A stretch of 64,000 nt of DNA from Limonium bicolor. Its lineage: Eukaryota; Streptophyta; Magnoliopsida; Caryophyllales; Plumbaginaceae. The stretch covers positions 120,485,000 to 120,548,999 of the forward strand of contig CM041776.1 of NCBI GenBank assembly GCA_023374045.1. The letters run 5' to 3'. The notes under the pieces were generated by a model. That model was given only the letters and a program-made list of their open reading frames with translations. It did no database searches and was not told where the DNA came from. The translations under genes and the position numbers were made by a program. This document shows, piece after piece, positions 34,187 through 46,650 of the stretch. The first letter of the stretch is position 1; every line of letters starts with the position of its first letter.

Positions 34187-35512
34187 GGCGGGCTGCCTCT
34201 GAGGTGCGCCGTTCTGAGGACCTCGGGATCCCTGTCCCTGCGGGGCCTGCTGGCTGGTGCATCGCCAGATGCAACCTCCTTGCCTTCTCTCTGCTTATAG
34301 CTTTGGAAGTTTCCTTTTGACTTGGCATTTTCTGGGCACATATTAGCTCGGTGTCCCGGGTTCTGACAGTTGTAGCACCTGATTTCTCTCCCTTGGCAAT
34401 CCATGTCGGGATGGTCTTGGTTACACTTTCTGCATACATAGCTACGACCGTCAGAGTAGTTTTTGTTGTACCCGGAGCCAAACCTGAGGATTGAGCGTTA
34501 GCACATTGGTGCGGGAATACTAGTTACGACAATTATACACATACGAATTTAGATTAGAAGATTACCCTTAGGCGGGTGTGATCTCAGTGGCTTCGCAGCC
34601 ACCGGCGCAGAATAACCTAGCTGAAGAGGCTCAGCTGGTTTGCCCTTCTCAGCATGGGCACTGCTCTCACTCGGGGAGTTCCTTTGGGATTGCTGAAAGA
34701 ATTTCCCCTTCTTCTTTTTCCAGCTCTTGCCTTGGTTCTGCTCCTCAGCACTAGTGTTTTTTGCTGTTGGCCTTGCGCTTAAGCGCCTGCTCCTCATCCC
34801 TTAATTGGCAAGTGATCTCAACGCGAGATGCCGCGTGATAGCACTCCTGAAGGGAGGTAAATCTGGTATAGCCCATACCGTACCAAAGGCGATGGCTCAG
34901 ACCGCCATAGAAGCGATCGACCAACACCTGGCCGGTGTACCCAAGGTCGGGTAGAAGACGTAAGATGGAGGTGAAGGTGCGGTAGTACTCGTCCACTGAC
35001 ATCTTTTCAGTCATCCTCAAGGCGTCAAGCTCTAGTCTTTTCTTTGTTTTGACGTGCTCTGGGTAGTATCTGGATCGGAGGAGAGCGGTGAAGGATTCCC
35101 AGTCGAATGTGGAGTCGTTGACATGCTCATGTTTTACTAACTTCCACCAATCCATGGCAGCGTCTTTGAGATCGTAGGCTGCCACTCGAACTCGAACTCC
35201 AGCAGGAGCTTCGAGGGTTTCAAATGCCGTCTCCATTTCGGAGATGTAGGCTTCAAGCTTTGCTGGGTCACTCTCGCCTCGAAAGCATGGAGGTCGGAGT
35301 TCAGCGACAGATTTCACCCAATTTGCCTCTCTGGGTGGAGGGGGAGGGATTGGTCCCATTTGAGTTTGCTGATTATGTTGAGTTTGTTGGACTGCAGTGA
35401 TTACTTGAGGTAGCATTTGTGCTACCGTGGCGGCGACAATTTCAGCTATCGTCTGCGCGCCCGGTCCATCAGTGGCCCCTCCTCTGGGTCGGCCTAGACC
35501 TCGTCCTGACAT
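34141..35512 (-). pseudogene. gag: Chromovirus A Gag (frameshifted)
   Basis: The start is taken at 35512, MSGRGLGRPRGG, because chromovirus B starts MSGRRGRGRSRG at the equivalent point; a longer Met upstream lies in the leader. The capsid core has FRGESDP, AAYDLKDAAMDWWKLVK and VDRFYGGLSHRLWYGMG. A frameshift near 34760-34790 ends this frame at KANSKKH; frames 34797-34549, 34481-34167 and 34404-34141 carry on. The last has a good zinc knuckle CYNCQNPGHRANMC (C-X2-C-X4-H-X4-C). A further one-base shift near 34240 puts the frame into MHIIDRD and the AlkB segment. Gag would package RNA; at least two indels break it here. Confidence 0.85.
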
Positions 35513-35722
35513 CTGAACATTTAACATTCGCATTAGGCTTTGTAACATGTGACCAATGGGTCTTGAATTTAAGCAAGGTATCGTCCATAAGGACGTCAAA
35601 GGTATCCGTTGTTATCAACGGTCATTCCTAGTTAGGTTTCTAAGTTCCCATTTTAAAACGGTTGTAATCCTAACTCGGTAATCCCTATGCTCGGTAATTT
35701 TAGGACATCAGAGCGTAACTAC

Positions 35723-35734
35723 GCTCTAATACCA
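35723..35734 (-). promoter_or_regulatory. Primer binding site (initiator tRNA-Met type) of chromovirus A
   Basis: Minus strand tggtattagagc, five bases inside the LTR end. Chromovirus B has the standard tggtatcagagc, so this copy has one change. Confidence 0.8.
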
Positions 35735-35739
35735 CTTTT

Positions 35740-38700
35740 TGTAGCACCCCTACCGCTAATCCCTTACTTACCGTCTAATCTTCCCAATTATTCTACTACT
35801 CGCTGCGGAAATACTACTACTACGGCGGGTGATACAACGCCGCTAACCGCCCATACGGCTAGCAAGGCTTACACTACATACAGTCACGGTCTGATGTCTA
35901 GAGGATACCGAGCTACTAACATTACTTACCAAATACAAAATACCATCTACTTACATTGCTGGATTACCGAGTACCAAAGTATAATTAATTACATCCTTTC
36001 GCAAGTCTACAAAAGTAATGAGTTTAACAAACTACTCATCTATACCAATTCATAATCCTTTCATTATCCAAAAGGGTGTAGCCCATGGTACACCGGCTAA
36101 ACAAAAAGGCCTATAGCCATGTACAACTTGGTACACCTTTCATAATCTATTAATTACATCAAAAAGAAATCATCCCGATCTCATCATAGTCTTCACCCTT
36201 CACGAGCACCTGTAAGATTAAAAACAGTGCCCCAAGAGGCTCAGCAAAACGCTGCATATAAACTTCGCATATACTGCGTGCTAACTAGGGTACGCCGACT
36301 ATTTTTGGTCGACTATACATGGAGTTCATTATTTACACGCATACATGCTATACATATAAGAACACATCCATACGGAATACAGTACACAAGCGAAACAGTA
36401 ATACCATACATACACAATACCCACCCCCTTAATGGTTAGCCAGTTACACATCCGGTTAATCGGATGTTCATTACTCTTTTACTCATTACACAATACTTAC
36501 ACCATCATACTCATACAATGCTTACTTACTTTTCCATACTTACTTACTTACTCTTACTTACTTACTTTAACTCATGTTAAGTCGGTAGGACCTCCGGGCA
36601 GGGACTACACCGTCCCACCACCGGGCTTTAGGTGGCTCACTAATCCAGGATGCTACCCATTTAAGGGGTTTGGGCCGTGGAAATGATTAAAGCTAGGATT
36701 TGGATACAACCTCTAGTGTCTTCGTCTCCTCACGTGTGGCCGAAACTATATCGGACTTCTACTCATTCCAATTTACCAACTTCTTATGTTATATTGGTTA
36801 GCTTGTTAGGAATCAGTTAGAAGTCCATCACAATATCATTCGGTCACCACAGTGTACATCCAAACATACACGCACTTCATCATCATCCATACATTTCATG
36901 AATTATACAAACTATGGTTTAAGACAATATTCAACAAGGAACAATATCATATAAGCACAAGTAAGCGCAATAATCCCAATTCGTGCGTTTATCTTATTTA
37001 GGTGATCAATTATCATACAAACACACAAATCAGAGTAGCCAAGGTAGCATACAGGGCATGAGAAGTTCATACCGTTCACCGTTGTACTTGTAACCGACTT
37101 TCCTTCGGTGTTCACAATTCAAGTCCTATAATATACATGCGATCGAGTGGTTAATTAACTATAATTAACTTAACTCGTTTATCTCTTACGTTTCCGAACT
37201 CATACTTACTATGTCTTTACAATTATTACACTTACACATTGTTTACTTACTCCTCATTACTTTTAAAACTTGTTTATACTCTTAATGACCCTTAAACATC
37301 ATTAATTAGGTACTAATTATCTTATACCATCATTACCATCCTTTACCTTTTCTTAAAACCCACATTTTAAACTTATTTTTAGTTTTCTGGGTTGGTCCGG
37401 GACCTTGTCCGGGTCTTGGGTCCCGGACCACCCTGTGGTCTTAACTCTCGGACAGATTCCATACATGGTCTGGGTCCTTGTACATATGTCAAGTCCCGGA
37501 CCAGAAGTGGTCCTAACTCTTGACTGAAAATTTCAAGTGGTCCAGTCCTCTTACTTATGGTAAGTCCCGGACCTAAAATCCTGTAAACTCTCGGACTGTT
37601 TTTATGGGGTGGTCCGGGTCTTGTACCTGGGACCAAGTCCCGGACCTATGTTATACTGAAACTCTCGGCCTCTTTTAATGGGGTGGTCCGGGTCCTTGTA
37701 TGGGACCTAAGTCCCGGACCACCCTACCTTCTTAACTCTCGGTCTGTTTTAGCACACTGGTCCGGGACTTGGTCCTGGACTTAAGTCCCGGACCCTGCTA
37801 AATTTTCTACAGATTTACAGTTTTCAAAAGCTGTTACAACCCATACCTTGCCTAATTAATTCCCCATTGTTCCTACACTTAATCCCACATATTTAAGTAC
37901 CTAATTAGTCTCCTAAACATGTCTAAATCTATTACTAACTTATTACTTCTTTTCATACAAATTCACACACATATTTTCTAAGTTTTCATTCCAGCACTCA
38001 TATTATTTTTCCTAGTTGTGTTTTGCTACAGATTTTGGTTCTCACTTCCCCCATTCATAGTTCCTTCTCCTAATGCCATTTCTAAGGTTTACAATGCCTT
38101 ATCTATCTCTCTTATCCTACCCACAACCTAGCTCCATTTAAAAATCTGTTTCAAAGGTATTTTTCTACCTAGTTTAAACTCTTAAGTGTTCTAGTTTCTA
38201 GATAAAATTTGACATAGTCTCCCCTAAACTTTTACATTCTCACCACATGGTTTCACTCACATATTGTCATTTTCCAAACCTGTTCAACTCACATATTATC
38301 AATATACACACTACACACTAAACACTCATTTTAATTCCTGCACACGTACACCATTTCCTTCCTTAAGGTTTATACAAGTTTTTCATCATCTTTTGAAGCT
38401 TTAAAACAGTTGGGTTCTCTTACACATTATACTACTACTCAACAACATTTACAATACTCATTTCAAGCTATAAAAATCTGTTACAATAAACATACAAGAG
38501 CTACACAAGTGAGTGTAATTTACCTTGTTTTCTTACTAGCTTTTCCTTCTTTCCTCTTTCTTCTTTCCTTCTTCCTTCCTTTCCTTTCCTCTCTTCTTAC
38601 CGGTTATGGAAACTCAAATCTCTAAAGCTACAGCCCATTAATATACATCACCATTTCAATACAAACTAACCCTTAAATGATCTTTAAAGCTTTAAGGTAT

Positions 38701-39621
38701 ATTTTTGGGTTTAGGAAATGCATTACCTTGCAAGTATGTATAAGAAGTGTTGGATAGCACTAAGATCAAGATTTCCACTCTCCAAGAGAAGCCAAAATCG
38801 GCTGGGCAAACAAGGAATAGAAGTTCAAGACTTGGAAATCTCTAATTCACAAATAAGAGCCAAAATGCTAGTTTTTTCGAATTTCTTTTTACCTTAGACC
38901 AACAAGGTGAAGAAGAGGCTTCTAATGGTGGTCTTCATCTTCAAAACCAAGAACACCCATGGAGATGAAAGTGGTTGTTTTCGAATTTGGAAAAGAGGGA
39001 AATGCTCTCCTTGATGAGAGGATTCCAATGGTACTATTTTTGTAATTTTTGGAGAAGCTTAGAGGGTTCAACAAGAAGAGAGAAGTAGGAGTGCTGGAGG
39101 GGTTTTGCAAATCGCCATGGAAGGGGTTGCTTGGAGAAGAAAGGAAATGAGAGAGAGGTGCAGTACGTGAGAGTGTGAGAGAAATGAGGGGGAGTAGGAG
39201 AGAGAGGTAAAAAGGTGAGTTTTTACTTTTTGATTTACTTTTGTCTTTTGTAAATAAGGGGGAATTAAGAGAGTGAGAGAGGGAGTACAAATCGGCTCAC
39301 ACACTGCACACACTCACATTTTTAATTCCTATTTTCAAAAGTGGACTCACTAGTTTAGTTTATTTACACTCTCACCCCACAACTTCCCGTTTTTTACAGT
39401 TTTTACTATTTTCTCGTTTAATCGATTTTATTGGTTCTAGAGCTTCATTAGTGTTTATTAATGACCATTTGGTTGACCAAAATTATTACAAGTCTATGTT
39501 TTTAATCCGTTTTAATGATCCATTTTCTTCGGGATTTGTTCCCTCATGATTAATTAAGTGTAATTAAGCTTCTAAAATACTTATTAGCCTAATCACATAT
39601 TTTTAATTACGGGGTATTTCA
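35740..39621 (-). mobile_element. Chromovirus A 5' LTR (complete)
   Basis: 3882 bp; plus-strand ends are TGTAGCACCCC and GGGGTATTTCA, so the sense LTR runs TGAAATACCCC...GTGCTACA. Contains a ttac-type microsatellite near 36530-36570 and six roughly 75-bp repeat units at 37388-37796. A deletion of about 80 bp near 39498 distinguishes it from the 3' LTR. The five bases after it are atact; the partner duplication would lie before the window. Confidence 0.88.
37388..37796. repeat. Minisatellite of about six 75-bp units in chromovirus A LTR
   Basis: Each unit has ggtccgggtcttgt or a variant, then aagtcccggacc, then aactctcgg. The two halves ggtccggg and cccggacc can pair as a stem. The last three units recur at 10-193 in the other LTR. 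Confidence 0.85.
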
Positions 39622-41786
39622 ATACTAAACTGTAGTGATAACGAGATAAATACCTATACATCATACTAAGTCCATAACCAAAACCGATGAGCGTCTACAT
39701 ATTCCCGAATGTATACAACCGTGCCTTCATACAACCTAAAGTCTAACATAATTGTACAAGTGATCCATGTGCGGTAAGTAATAACAACAACCCTAACTAC
39801 CCGGGTCCCGCACTTCGGCTTCAATGGTAATCAGCAACCTGCAAAATGCTGTGGAGGCTCAGCGATAAACGCTGAGTATGCTAGGTTTGCACTCAGACCA
39901 TATTGGTCACTTAGTCCAGTTAAAATAATACTGTAACAATCATGCGTAAACACAGAGCCATCCAACCAATACAATCACTACATTTCACAAATAACAGTTG
40001 CATAAACGAATATATCGAATAAATGCAATAAAGTGCATAATCACTTTTAGCGAATGGTTTTCATACTTATATTAATAGTCGGCCTTCAAGGCCCCATCCA
40101 ACATCACCATGTTTACTTAAATACTAGTTGGGTGTCATGTTAGGACAACCTGATTTAATCTTTTAAATGGACAGTAGTCCTCCCGTACACACAAAGGTAC
40201 TCATGTTTGCCAGAGGTCCGGAGGCCCCTGGTCTTCCACTGTGCCTTAATAAGGTGTCCATATAAAGGTCATAGCCGTGTACCAACAGCATGTACCATCT
40301 GACCAGCGATCTATGTGGGCACATTGGAACTTCCTAGAGCGGAACCCGATCGGGTATCCCCTCAGTGATCACAAATGCGCAACCAGGTAGTTCGTAAACT
40401 ACACTGGATTTCCTCTCCTCATCACATACCAATTCTCTCATAGGATTAAGTGTCTTAATCATTTCCTAAGATATACTCTTATTGTTATGGAGAACACATT
40501 TTATTACTTAGCTTCCCAGTGGGTGTTACGCATACCTAAAAATAATTGAGGTCGTATTCATGTTCGAGATCCATGCTCTAGAGACCGACATTTTCGTATC
40601 TCATACCTAAGTGTTTTAATTAGGTTATTATATACATAATTATAATACTAAGGGTATTATATTAAGTAACCATCATTTCATCACATTGATCGCATATGTA
40701 TGTTTATATAAGTCGATCTATAGTGGACGTAATATTAGCCCGATGGGCATTCACGTATAGTAGTAAGAATGCGATAATGATAACAGCTATACAAATCAAC
40801 ACACATACATGCATATAAGCCTTCACATAGAATTCTTAACACACATCAGATAATGTTTGGACCCGAGGGAATACTCAGGACAATCCAGATCAAAATCGTC
40901 CACATACCGTACACCACAGACCAAGGATGTGCAAAACCCTAGCTCGTCAGGCGCCTTTGTCTGTCGTACTATCTAAACCATAATAACACTATGAGTCAGT
41001 CTCCATGACTAACTAGATCCGGTATTTCCGAATAACATTGTAACCCCGACAGTTCATCCCCGGATTTCAATAGTTAATTGTTACTGGTTTCTCTAAACAA
41101 GTCGGCCTCGTCACTTAGACTCGTAGTTCGCAATATTTCGACTGTTGAGTTTGATCCATTATATTCATTTAATTTTATTCATTATTGAACTTAGGCATAT
41201 AACCTATAGTTGCATGCGTACATGCAATATTATCATATGGTATTATTATCCCACCATCCATTATAATACATTGTATTATTAAATCCATTAATCTTGTAAT
41301 AAATTACATTTGAATTCAAAACTTAATTACTTATAGTTTATGAACTATATTCATGTAATAACCTTCACCATTTATATTATATGGTTGATAATCATATTAT
41401 ATACCTAGTTATATATATTGTTCACGCATTGTATATATATATGTTTCATGGATCATAAAACTCATGTAATTAAATGTTACACTTACCATTTTATGTAAGA
41501 GAATTATTCTCACTAGTTTGTATTATATAATACAACTATATTAAGATTCTTATCTTGATATTATGTAACATTTATATTGTTTAATTACAACTCCTAAGGT
41601 TTATTCAATATGCACCATATTTTATAAATCCCATTTATTTATGGTTTGTCACATTATTTCATGTGAATACCCTTACTTATATTAATCCCATTTAAATCAC
41701 ATTAATACCATATAATTGTTATAACATTTGTAACATTATAGACCATAGTCTAAAATTCATTTTCCAATCCTTATATTTTCGGTACA
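39622..41786 (-). mobile_element. Probable LTR of a third chromovirus, left piece
   Basis: No coding potential. It includes a perfect 7-bp-stem hairpin ctcagcgataaacgctgag at 39858-39876 in a setting (gaggctcagc...gctgagtatg) that resembles points in the LTRs of chromovirus A (36237-36260) and, inverted, B (44539-44562). The remainder is AT-rich. It continues after chromovirus B at 53382, because both sides share the duplication gtaca. Confidence 0.5.
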
Positions 41787-42092
41787 TGAAATACCCCTAA
41801 GTGTTAAACGTATAAAACCATAACACGTTTTATAATATGGACATAAAATAACGTACGAACAATTAAATCTAGTACATATATATATGTACGAACACGAAAG
41901 TACATATACGTAACGTTACATTACGATATTATGACGCGGTGAATAAGTGACAATGTCGTCACCTAACTTCATAACAAAAGAAAATAATAATAATAATAAC
42001 AACACGAAATAATATATAGTCACATAAATATAAAAATAAACATGTGTATTGATTTAAGAAAAAAGGAGGGAGGAGCAAAGACACTCCCGATG

Positions 42093-42147
42093 AGTTTCGA
42101 ACCCGAGACCTCCCATACTTTCCCCGAATGCCTAACTGATTGAGCTA
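42093..42147 (-). other. tRNA-like segment with Pol III A and B boxes in the 5' LTR
   Basis: On the minus strand tagctcaatcagttaggc (42147-42130) fits a D-arm/A box and ggttcgaaact (42103-42093) a T-arm/B box, in tRNA order and spacing. The 3' LTR copy at 50592-50538 has tagctcaatcggttaggc, even closer to consensus. The variable region is short, so a functional tRNA is unlikely. Confidence 0.6.
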
Positions 42148-43881
42148 TGTTTGATTTCAGTAGTGAAATCCGCGAGTTTAAAACTAGTACCAACTAACTT
42201 AAAAAAATAAAAGAGATGAAACAACACACCTCTGTAGCACCGTCTCCTTCCTCGGTGTAGCTACTGATCGGACAAAATCAACTAGGAACCAGAGGGAGAC
42301 TCAGGCGACAACCTCTTTTTTTTTCTAACGCCCATACTCCATGTAACTTGGAGTCACTCGGGCCTTGCTCCCTGCCATTCTTTGACTTAGGACTACACAC
42401 CGTACCCCATCATCGAGCAACTCAACCCAAGGCAAAGAAAGCAATAACCATAACGTTTTCTTTTCTGAGTTCGCCTGACAATCAGAAACACCACCATCCA
42501 ACAGGGACATCAAACTCGGTGTCCTTCTCAAACACCCACTGCACCTAAGCATTTTGCACCAGAGCCATATCTTTTTCAAACTCCCACGCACTGCACTGGT
42601 CCCCCGTGTCCTGTGCCATCCCATTAAAAAAAACACATAAACCACCTCCTCGACTCCCCTGCTATGCATCTTTCTGCATGGGCAGGAACTTCTTCCACAC
42701 TCTCTGATGCAAACATGCAGGGTAAGTGTTGCTGGGTTTCTCTTCTTCTCATCTGTTTGGTTTCTATGTCGAATTGCCTGGATTGCATGACTCACTCCCT
42801 CTACATTGTTTGGGTAACGCTGGCTAGAAACTAAACCAACGAGGAGTGCCCAAGCTTCCCAGAAAGAACAGCCACACTTCTGCTACAGAAGGAAAACCAG
42901 TCAAGGTGAACCCAAGCCTTCATGGCACTTTTGATTTTCTTCTGTTTTGCGGTTTCAATTCAAAAAAAAACTGACACTAGACTCTTGTGTTCCTCCTTGT
43001 CAAACCAGTGAACCCCAACCCCTTGGTCCCTCCTGTCTGTCTGATCGAGCTGGCGCTCAAACCCCTTGAAATCTGAAACAACAAACTCAAGGAACTAACA
43101 AGGTAAGAGTGCTACAATAGTTTCCTTACTGCTCTCTATTGGTTTGGTCTGAAAACCCATGCACCAGTCTCCCTGACTGTGTTCCTGTCTCACGAAAGAA
43201 CAGTGCATGCTAGGTAAGAGTGAAGCACTAGGAAACTTGAAACTTGTACCCTTCTGTCCAAGGAAAATCCCTCCATAAACTGTAACCCACCGGTCTGAAT
43301 TCTAACCCAAGCCGTGCTAAATAATCCAAGTGCAAGAGCCTGGTAGCGTGCCTAGACCAACAAGAGAAAAACCACCAAGCTTTCACTGGACCGTAGCGAA
43401 CTCCGACGGGACTTCGAGTGTAAGGCGACTCGTGCTTTCAAATAAGGTATGGACATGTGTGGTTCGTATGTTGCCGTGTTACACGGCTTGTGTGTTGTGT
43501 GCTCTGTGTGAAAAGACTATAAGATTAAAGCATGAAACTGGTTTGCTTACTTATTGTGTTGCATGATTGCTATATCATTATTGTATGTTATTTGCGCGCA
43601 CACAGTAGTTTAGTCCCTTTGCGTTTATGGAATTGGAGAGGAATCACTGAGAACTATGAAAACAAAGAAAATACCATTAAAGGGAACTCCTCCCTAACTA
43701 TGGAGGACGTACCATGACACCCACTATGGTGTCTGTTCATTAATGAGAATAAAGAGGAAATATCAACTGGAGGAACATGAAGATAACCCGGGAAGACAAC
43801 ATCTCGGGCCGCGCGGTATTGAATATATTCGGGAGTTGGTATTTGCATCAGATCCTTCGACCGACCATTATGGAGCACATC

Positions 43882-44090
43882 TTGGGGTCTAAAGATGACC
43901 CCTCTTTCTCGACGAACGACGCCGGGATTGGAAGATTGGTAATTTGAGAAGCATGACCTGGGGTCTAGACGACCCCTCTTTCTCGACCTGACGTCGAGAT
44001 TGGAGGATCAGCTAATTGGAGAGCATAACCTGGGGTCTAAAGACGACCCCTCTTTCTCGACGTACGACGCCGGGAATGGAGGTATGAACT
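43882..44090. repeat. Three tandem repeats upstream of the LTR TATA box
   Basis: Units starting tggggtcta at about 43883, 43959 and 44031, each containing gacccctctttctcgac and ending near gattggagg or gaatggagg, period 71-77 bp. They lie 50-260 bp before the TATA-like site, as enhancer repeats in LTRs often do. Repeated in the 3' LTR at about 52328-52540. Confidence 0.8.
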
Positions 44091-44140
44091 AAGGAGGAGA
44101 CGTCCTCTAACGTGCGGTGATAAGAGAACTCACAATTAGT

Positions 44141-44148
44141 CTATAAAG
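44141..44148 (+). promoter_or_regulatory. TATA-like box of chromovirus B 5' LTR
   Basis: ctataaag, conserved in the 3' LTR at 52588-52595. The choice among AT-rich candidates is tentative. Confidence 0.4.
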
Positions 44149-44937
44149 AAGTAAGAAGAGATAAGCACCTATACTATATGGTCACGGGAACTAACCCACA
44201 TCCCTAGACCTGGTGCACGAAGGAGAAAGAGAAGTACACATGATGAAAACAAAGGAAAAAGAGATGAAAACACTCCACGTTGAATGATCCCAATGTGAGG
44301 ATCATCGCTATTCAAATTCTCTCATAAGCTCGACTTGTTTTACAATGTTTGTGGTGCTTGTTGTTAACTATATGCCTAATATGTTGAGTTTTGCTATGTT
44401 GGTGTAGTATATTGGATGTGTTATGTTAATGTCGTGTGTTGGATGTTATTGCTTTACTATAGCATGCAATTTGGACTTAATCATATTCGACCAAGTAGTC
44501 GTGTGGCCCGGTAACATGCGGCCTTCACACGTTCATACTCGGCATAGTTTTGCTGAGTCCTTTATTTTTACAGGTATGAAACGAGAAGCAGGTGGAGAGT
44601 AGGCACGGGTGACTACCCCAGGGGTATTCTATATGGGCAGGACTTTTAGTAGTATGTTGTTAGTGTATGGGTTATGACTTTGTTGTACTTTCGGATCATG
44701 TTGTTGAACTAAGAACTTATGTTGTAGAATTCTCGGTACTTGGTCTGTAATATCTGTTATTCTTGGATTTGATTGTGGTTTAATTCCAGTCATTCGGACC
44801 GCAGCTTAGTATTGATGTTGTTGTTGTTGTGTCAACCACGTGGGTGGTTGGCGTCTGTGACACCCGAGTAGAAATTGTGAATCCGCTGTTTCGTCTTTTC
44901 GTGATCTCGTTGGGTTACCCGGGGGTGTTACAGAAAG

Positions 44938-44949
44938 TGGTATCAGAGC
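44938..44949 (+). promoter_or_regulatory. Primer binding site (initiator tRNA-Met) of chromovirus B
   Basis: tggtatcagagc, five bases after the LTR end, the standard plant primer site for initiator tRNA-Met. Confidence 0.92.
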
Positions 44950-45132
44950 GTAGTTGCGCTCTGATGACTGGAACAGAGGAGTACCGAGAATAAGAAAACC
45001 TAAAGTTGGGAAATGGGGTTAAGGGTTAGCAATGTGAGGCACGACTCTACCAAATTTAAACCGCCAGCAAGGGCGATGATAACTTGTAGTAAGTTCTTGT
45101 GAATGTTCTAAAGCTAACAACGACCTTTTCAG

Positions 45133-46650
45133 ATGTCTGGACGACGAGGTCGAGGACGAAGCCGTGGCCAGATGGAGCAAGACAGCGTAGCTGCAGGACA
45201 GACCATAGCTGAGATAGTAGCGGCGGCCCTAGGTCACATGGGTTTCCAGCCAGGGACCCAGCAGGCACCACCGCCACCACCACCTCACCCACCTAGAGAG
45301 ACGAACTGGGTGAAGTGTTTAGCAGACCTTCGACCAGTGGAGTTCCGAGGAGAGACGGACCCCACCTACCTGGAGAACTACATCAGCCTCTTAGAGACCG
45401 CCTTCGACACCTTGAATGTTCCGGCTGAGGCTAAGGTCAGACTCGCAGCCTATTACCTACGAGAGTCAGCGAGTGATTGGTGGAAGCATGTGAAGGATGC
45501 CCACCTAGCCGACCCCACTTTTGGATGGGATGCTTACACTGCATTACTGAGGGCTAAGTACTACCCCGCCCACCTCCGGACAAAGAAGCGGCTTGAGCTA
45601 GACAGTCTGAGACAGACCGAGGGGATGACAGTAGATAAATACTACTCGGCGTTCACTGCCCTACTTCGTGTACTCCCCGGCTTGGGATATTCTGATGAGA
45701 TCTTAGTGGAGCGCTTCTATGGGGGACTGAATCACCGCATCAGATATGGCATGGGACCCAGTCGTTACGCCACGATCCAGGACTGCTATCATGCAGCGTC
45801 CCAGGTCGAGATCACCGTCCAGATGCGAGATGAGGAGTTTGCTAGGAAAAGGAAGGTGAAGGACGGTGACTCAGAGGACCGCACACAGAAGGGCGTGAGA
45901 AGGGACAGGTATTACCCGACCAGGAAGCGAGCGAAATACCAGGGGAATAAGCCTACAGGGAGACTTCAGCTGAGCCACCCGGCTACTGCGGCTAAGCCGC
46001 TCCACTCATACCCACCTAGGGGGACTGGGGCCGGTCCGAGTAAGTTGACCGAGCGCCGTTATATCTGTGGACGATGCTCGAAGAACCACCCCGGTGTTGA
46101 CTGTCAGGGCAACAAGGTAGAGTACTTTTACTGCAAGAAGAGCGGACACAAAGCCTTTGAGTGCTTCGCGAATCCCCATAGCAAGAACTACAGGCCCGGC
46201 TATGGTGCGAGAGGTGACCAGAGATCGAGACCCGGAGGCCAGCGTGGAGCCCAGCACACCCAGCCTACGCACGGAGCGGGATCCCGAGACTCCCAGAAGG
46301 CATCCACCTCGAGGCCAGGGAAGGCGGTGTTGCACATCATGGACCGCACCGAGGGACCAGACTCACCCACAGCTGCAGGTGTCGAACCCTGGAGAGAGGG
46401 TACCCTGAGCATTCTCACACAGGCTCAGGCCAGCGACAACGGCCATATTATCACGGGTACTTTCCCGGTGAATGGAGTCCCAGCCTCGGTATTATTTGAC
46501 TCTGGAGCCTCATACACTTTTGTATCCCCGACATTAGCCGAGCGGTTACACCTCGAGCCCGCAGAGTTAGAAGACTTCAGTGTGACATTACCTTCTAAGG
46601 AAAGAGTTCGTTGTACCTGGTATTTCCGCGGAGCCACCATCAGAATCTGA
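45133..46650 (+). CDS. gag: Chromovirus B Gag plus protease start (505 codons)
   Basis: Starts MSGRRGRGRSRG. The capsid core covers about residues 65-235 (FRGETDP, AAYYLRESASDWWKHVK, VERFYGGLNHRIRYGMG). A cysteine-rich region CGRCSKNHPGVDC (312-324) precedes a zinc knuckle at 331-344 in which the first Cys is Tyr (YFYCKKSGHKAFEC; TGC to TAC), probably weakening RNA binding. The protease starts with VLFDSGASYTF (D456). It ends at an in-frame TGA at 46648-46650 that replaces an Arg codon; chromovirus A continues there as RIKGEE. The linker LHIMDRTEG...WREGTLSIL (400-427) marks the empty site where chromovirus A carries AlkB. Confidence 0.92.
   Translation: MSGRRGRGRSRGQMEQDSVAAGQTIAEIVAAALGHMGFQPGTQQAPPPPPPHPPRETNWVKCLADLRPVEFRGETDPTYLENYISLLETAFDTLNVPAEAKVRLAAYYLRESASDWWKHVKDAHLADPTFGWDAYTALLRAKYYPAHLRTKKRLELDSLRQTEGMTVDKYYSAFTALLRVLPGLGYSDEILVERFYGGLNHRIRYGMGPSRYATIQDCYHAASQVEITVQMRDEEFARKRKVKDGDSEDRTQKGVRRDRYYPTRKRAKYQGNKPTGRLQLSHPATAAKPLHSYPPRGTGAGPSKLTERRYICGRCSKNHPGVDCQGNKVEYFYCKKSGHKAFECFANPHSKNYRPGYGARGDQRSRPGGQRGAQHTQPTHGAGSRDSQKASTSRPGKAVLHIMDRTEGPDSPTAAGVEPWREGTLSILTQAQASDNGHIITGTFPVNGVPASVLFDSGASYTFVSPTLAERLHLEPAELEDFSVTLPSKERVRCTWYFRGATIRI

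Larger units (their letters stand above)
41787..44932 (+). mobile_element. Chromovirus B 5' LTR
   Basis: Begins TGAAATACCCC and ends GTGTTACA. Holds a tRNA-like stretch on the minus strand at 42093-42147, three tandem repeats at 43882-44090 and a TATA-like site at 44141. Minus-strand frames such as 42325-42795 are not supported: the equivalent frame in the 3' LTR is shifted. Confidence 0.94.

Noticed and set aside
42325..42795. A 156-codon minus-strand gene in chromovirus B LTR
   Set aside because: The counterpart in the 3' LTR (50823-51240) is frameshifted, no domain is recognisable, and it lies wholly within LTR sequence.
44818..44834. Functional microsatellite gttgtt and the TA runs in LTRs
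   Set aside because: Ordinary simple repeats with copy differences; nothing beyond length variation can be claimed.
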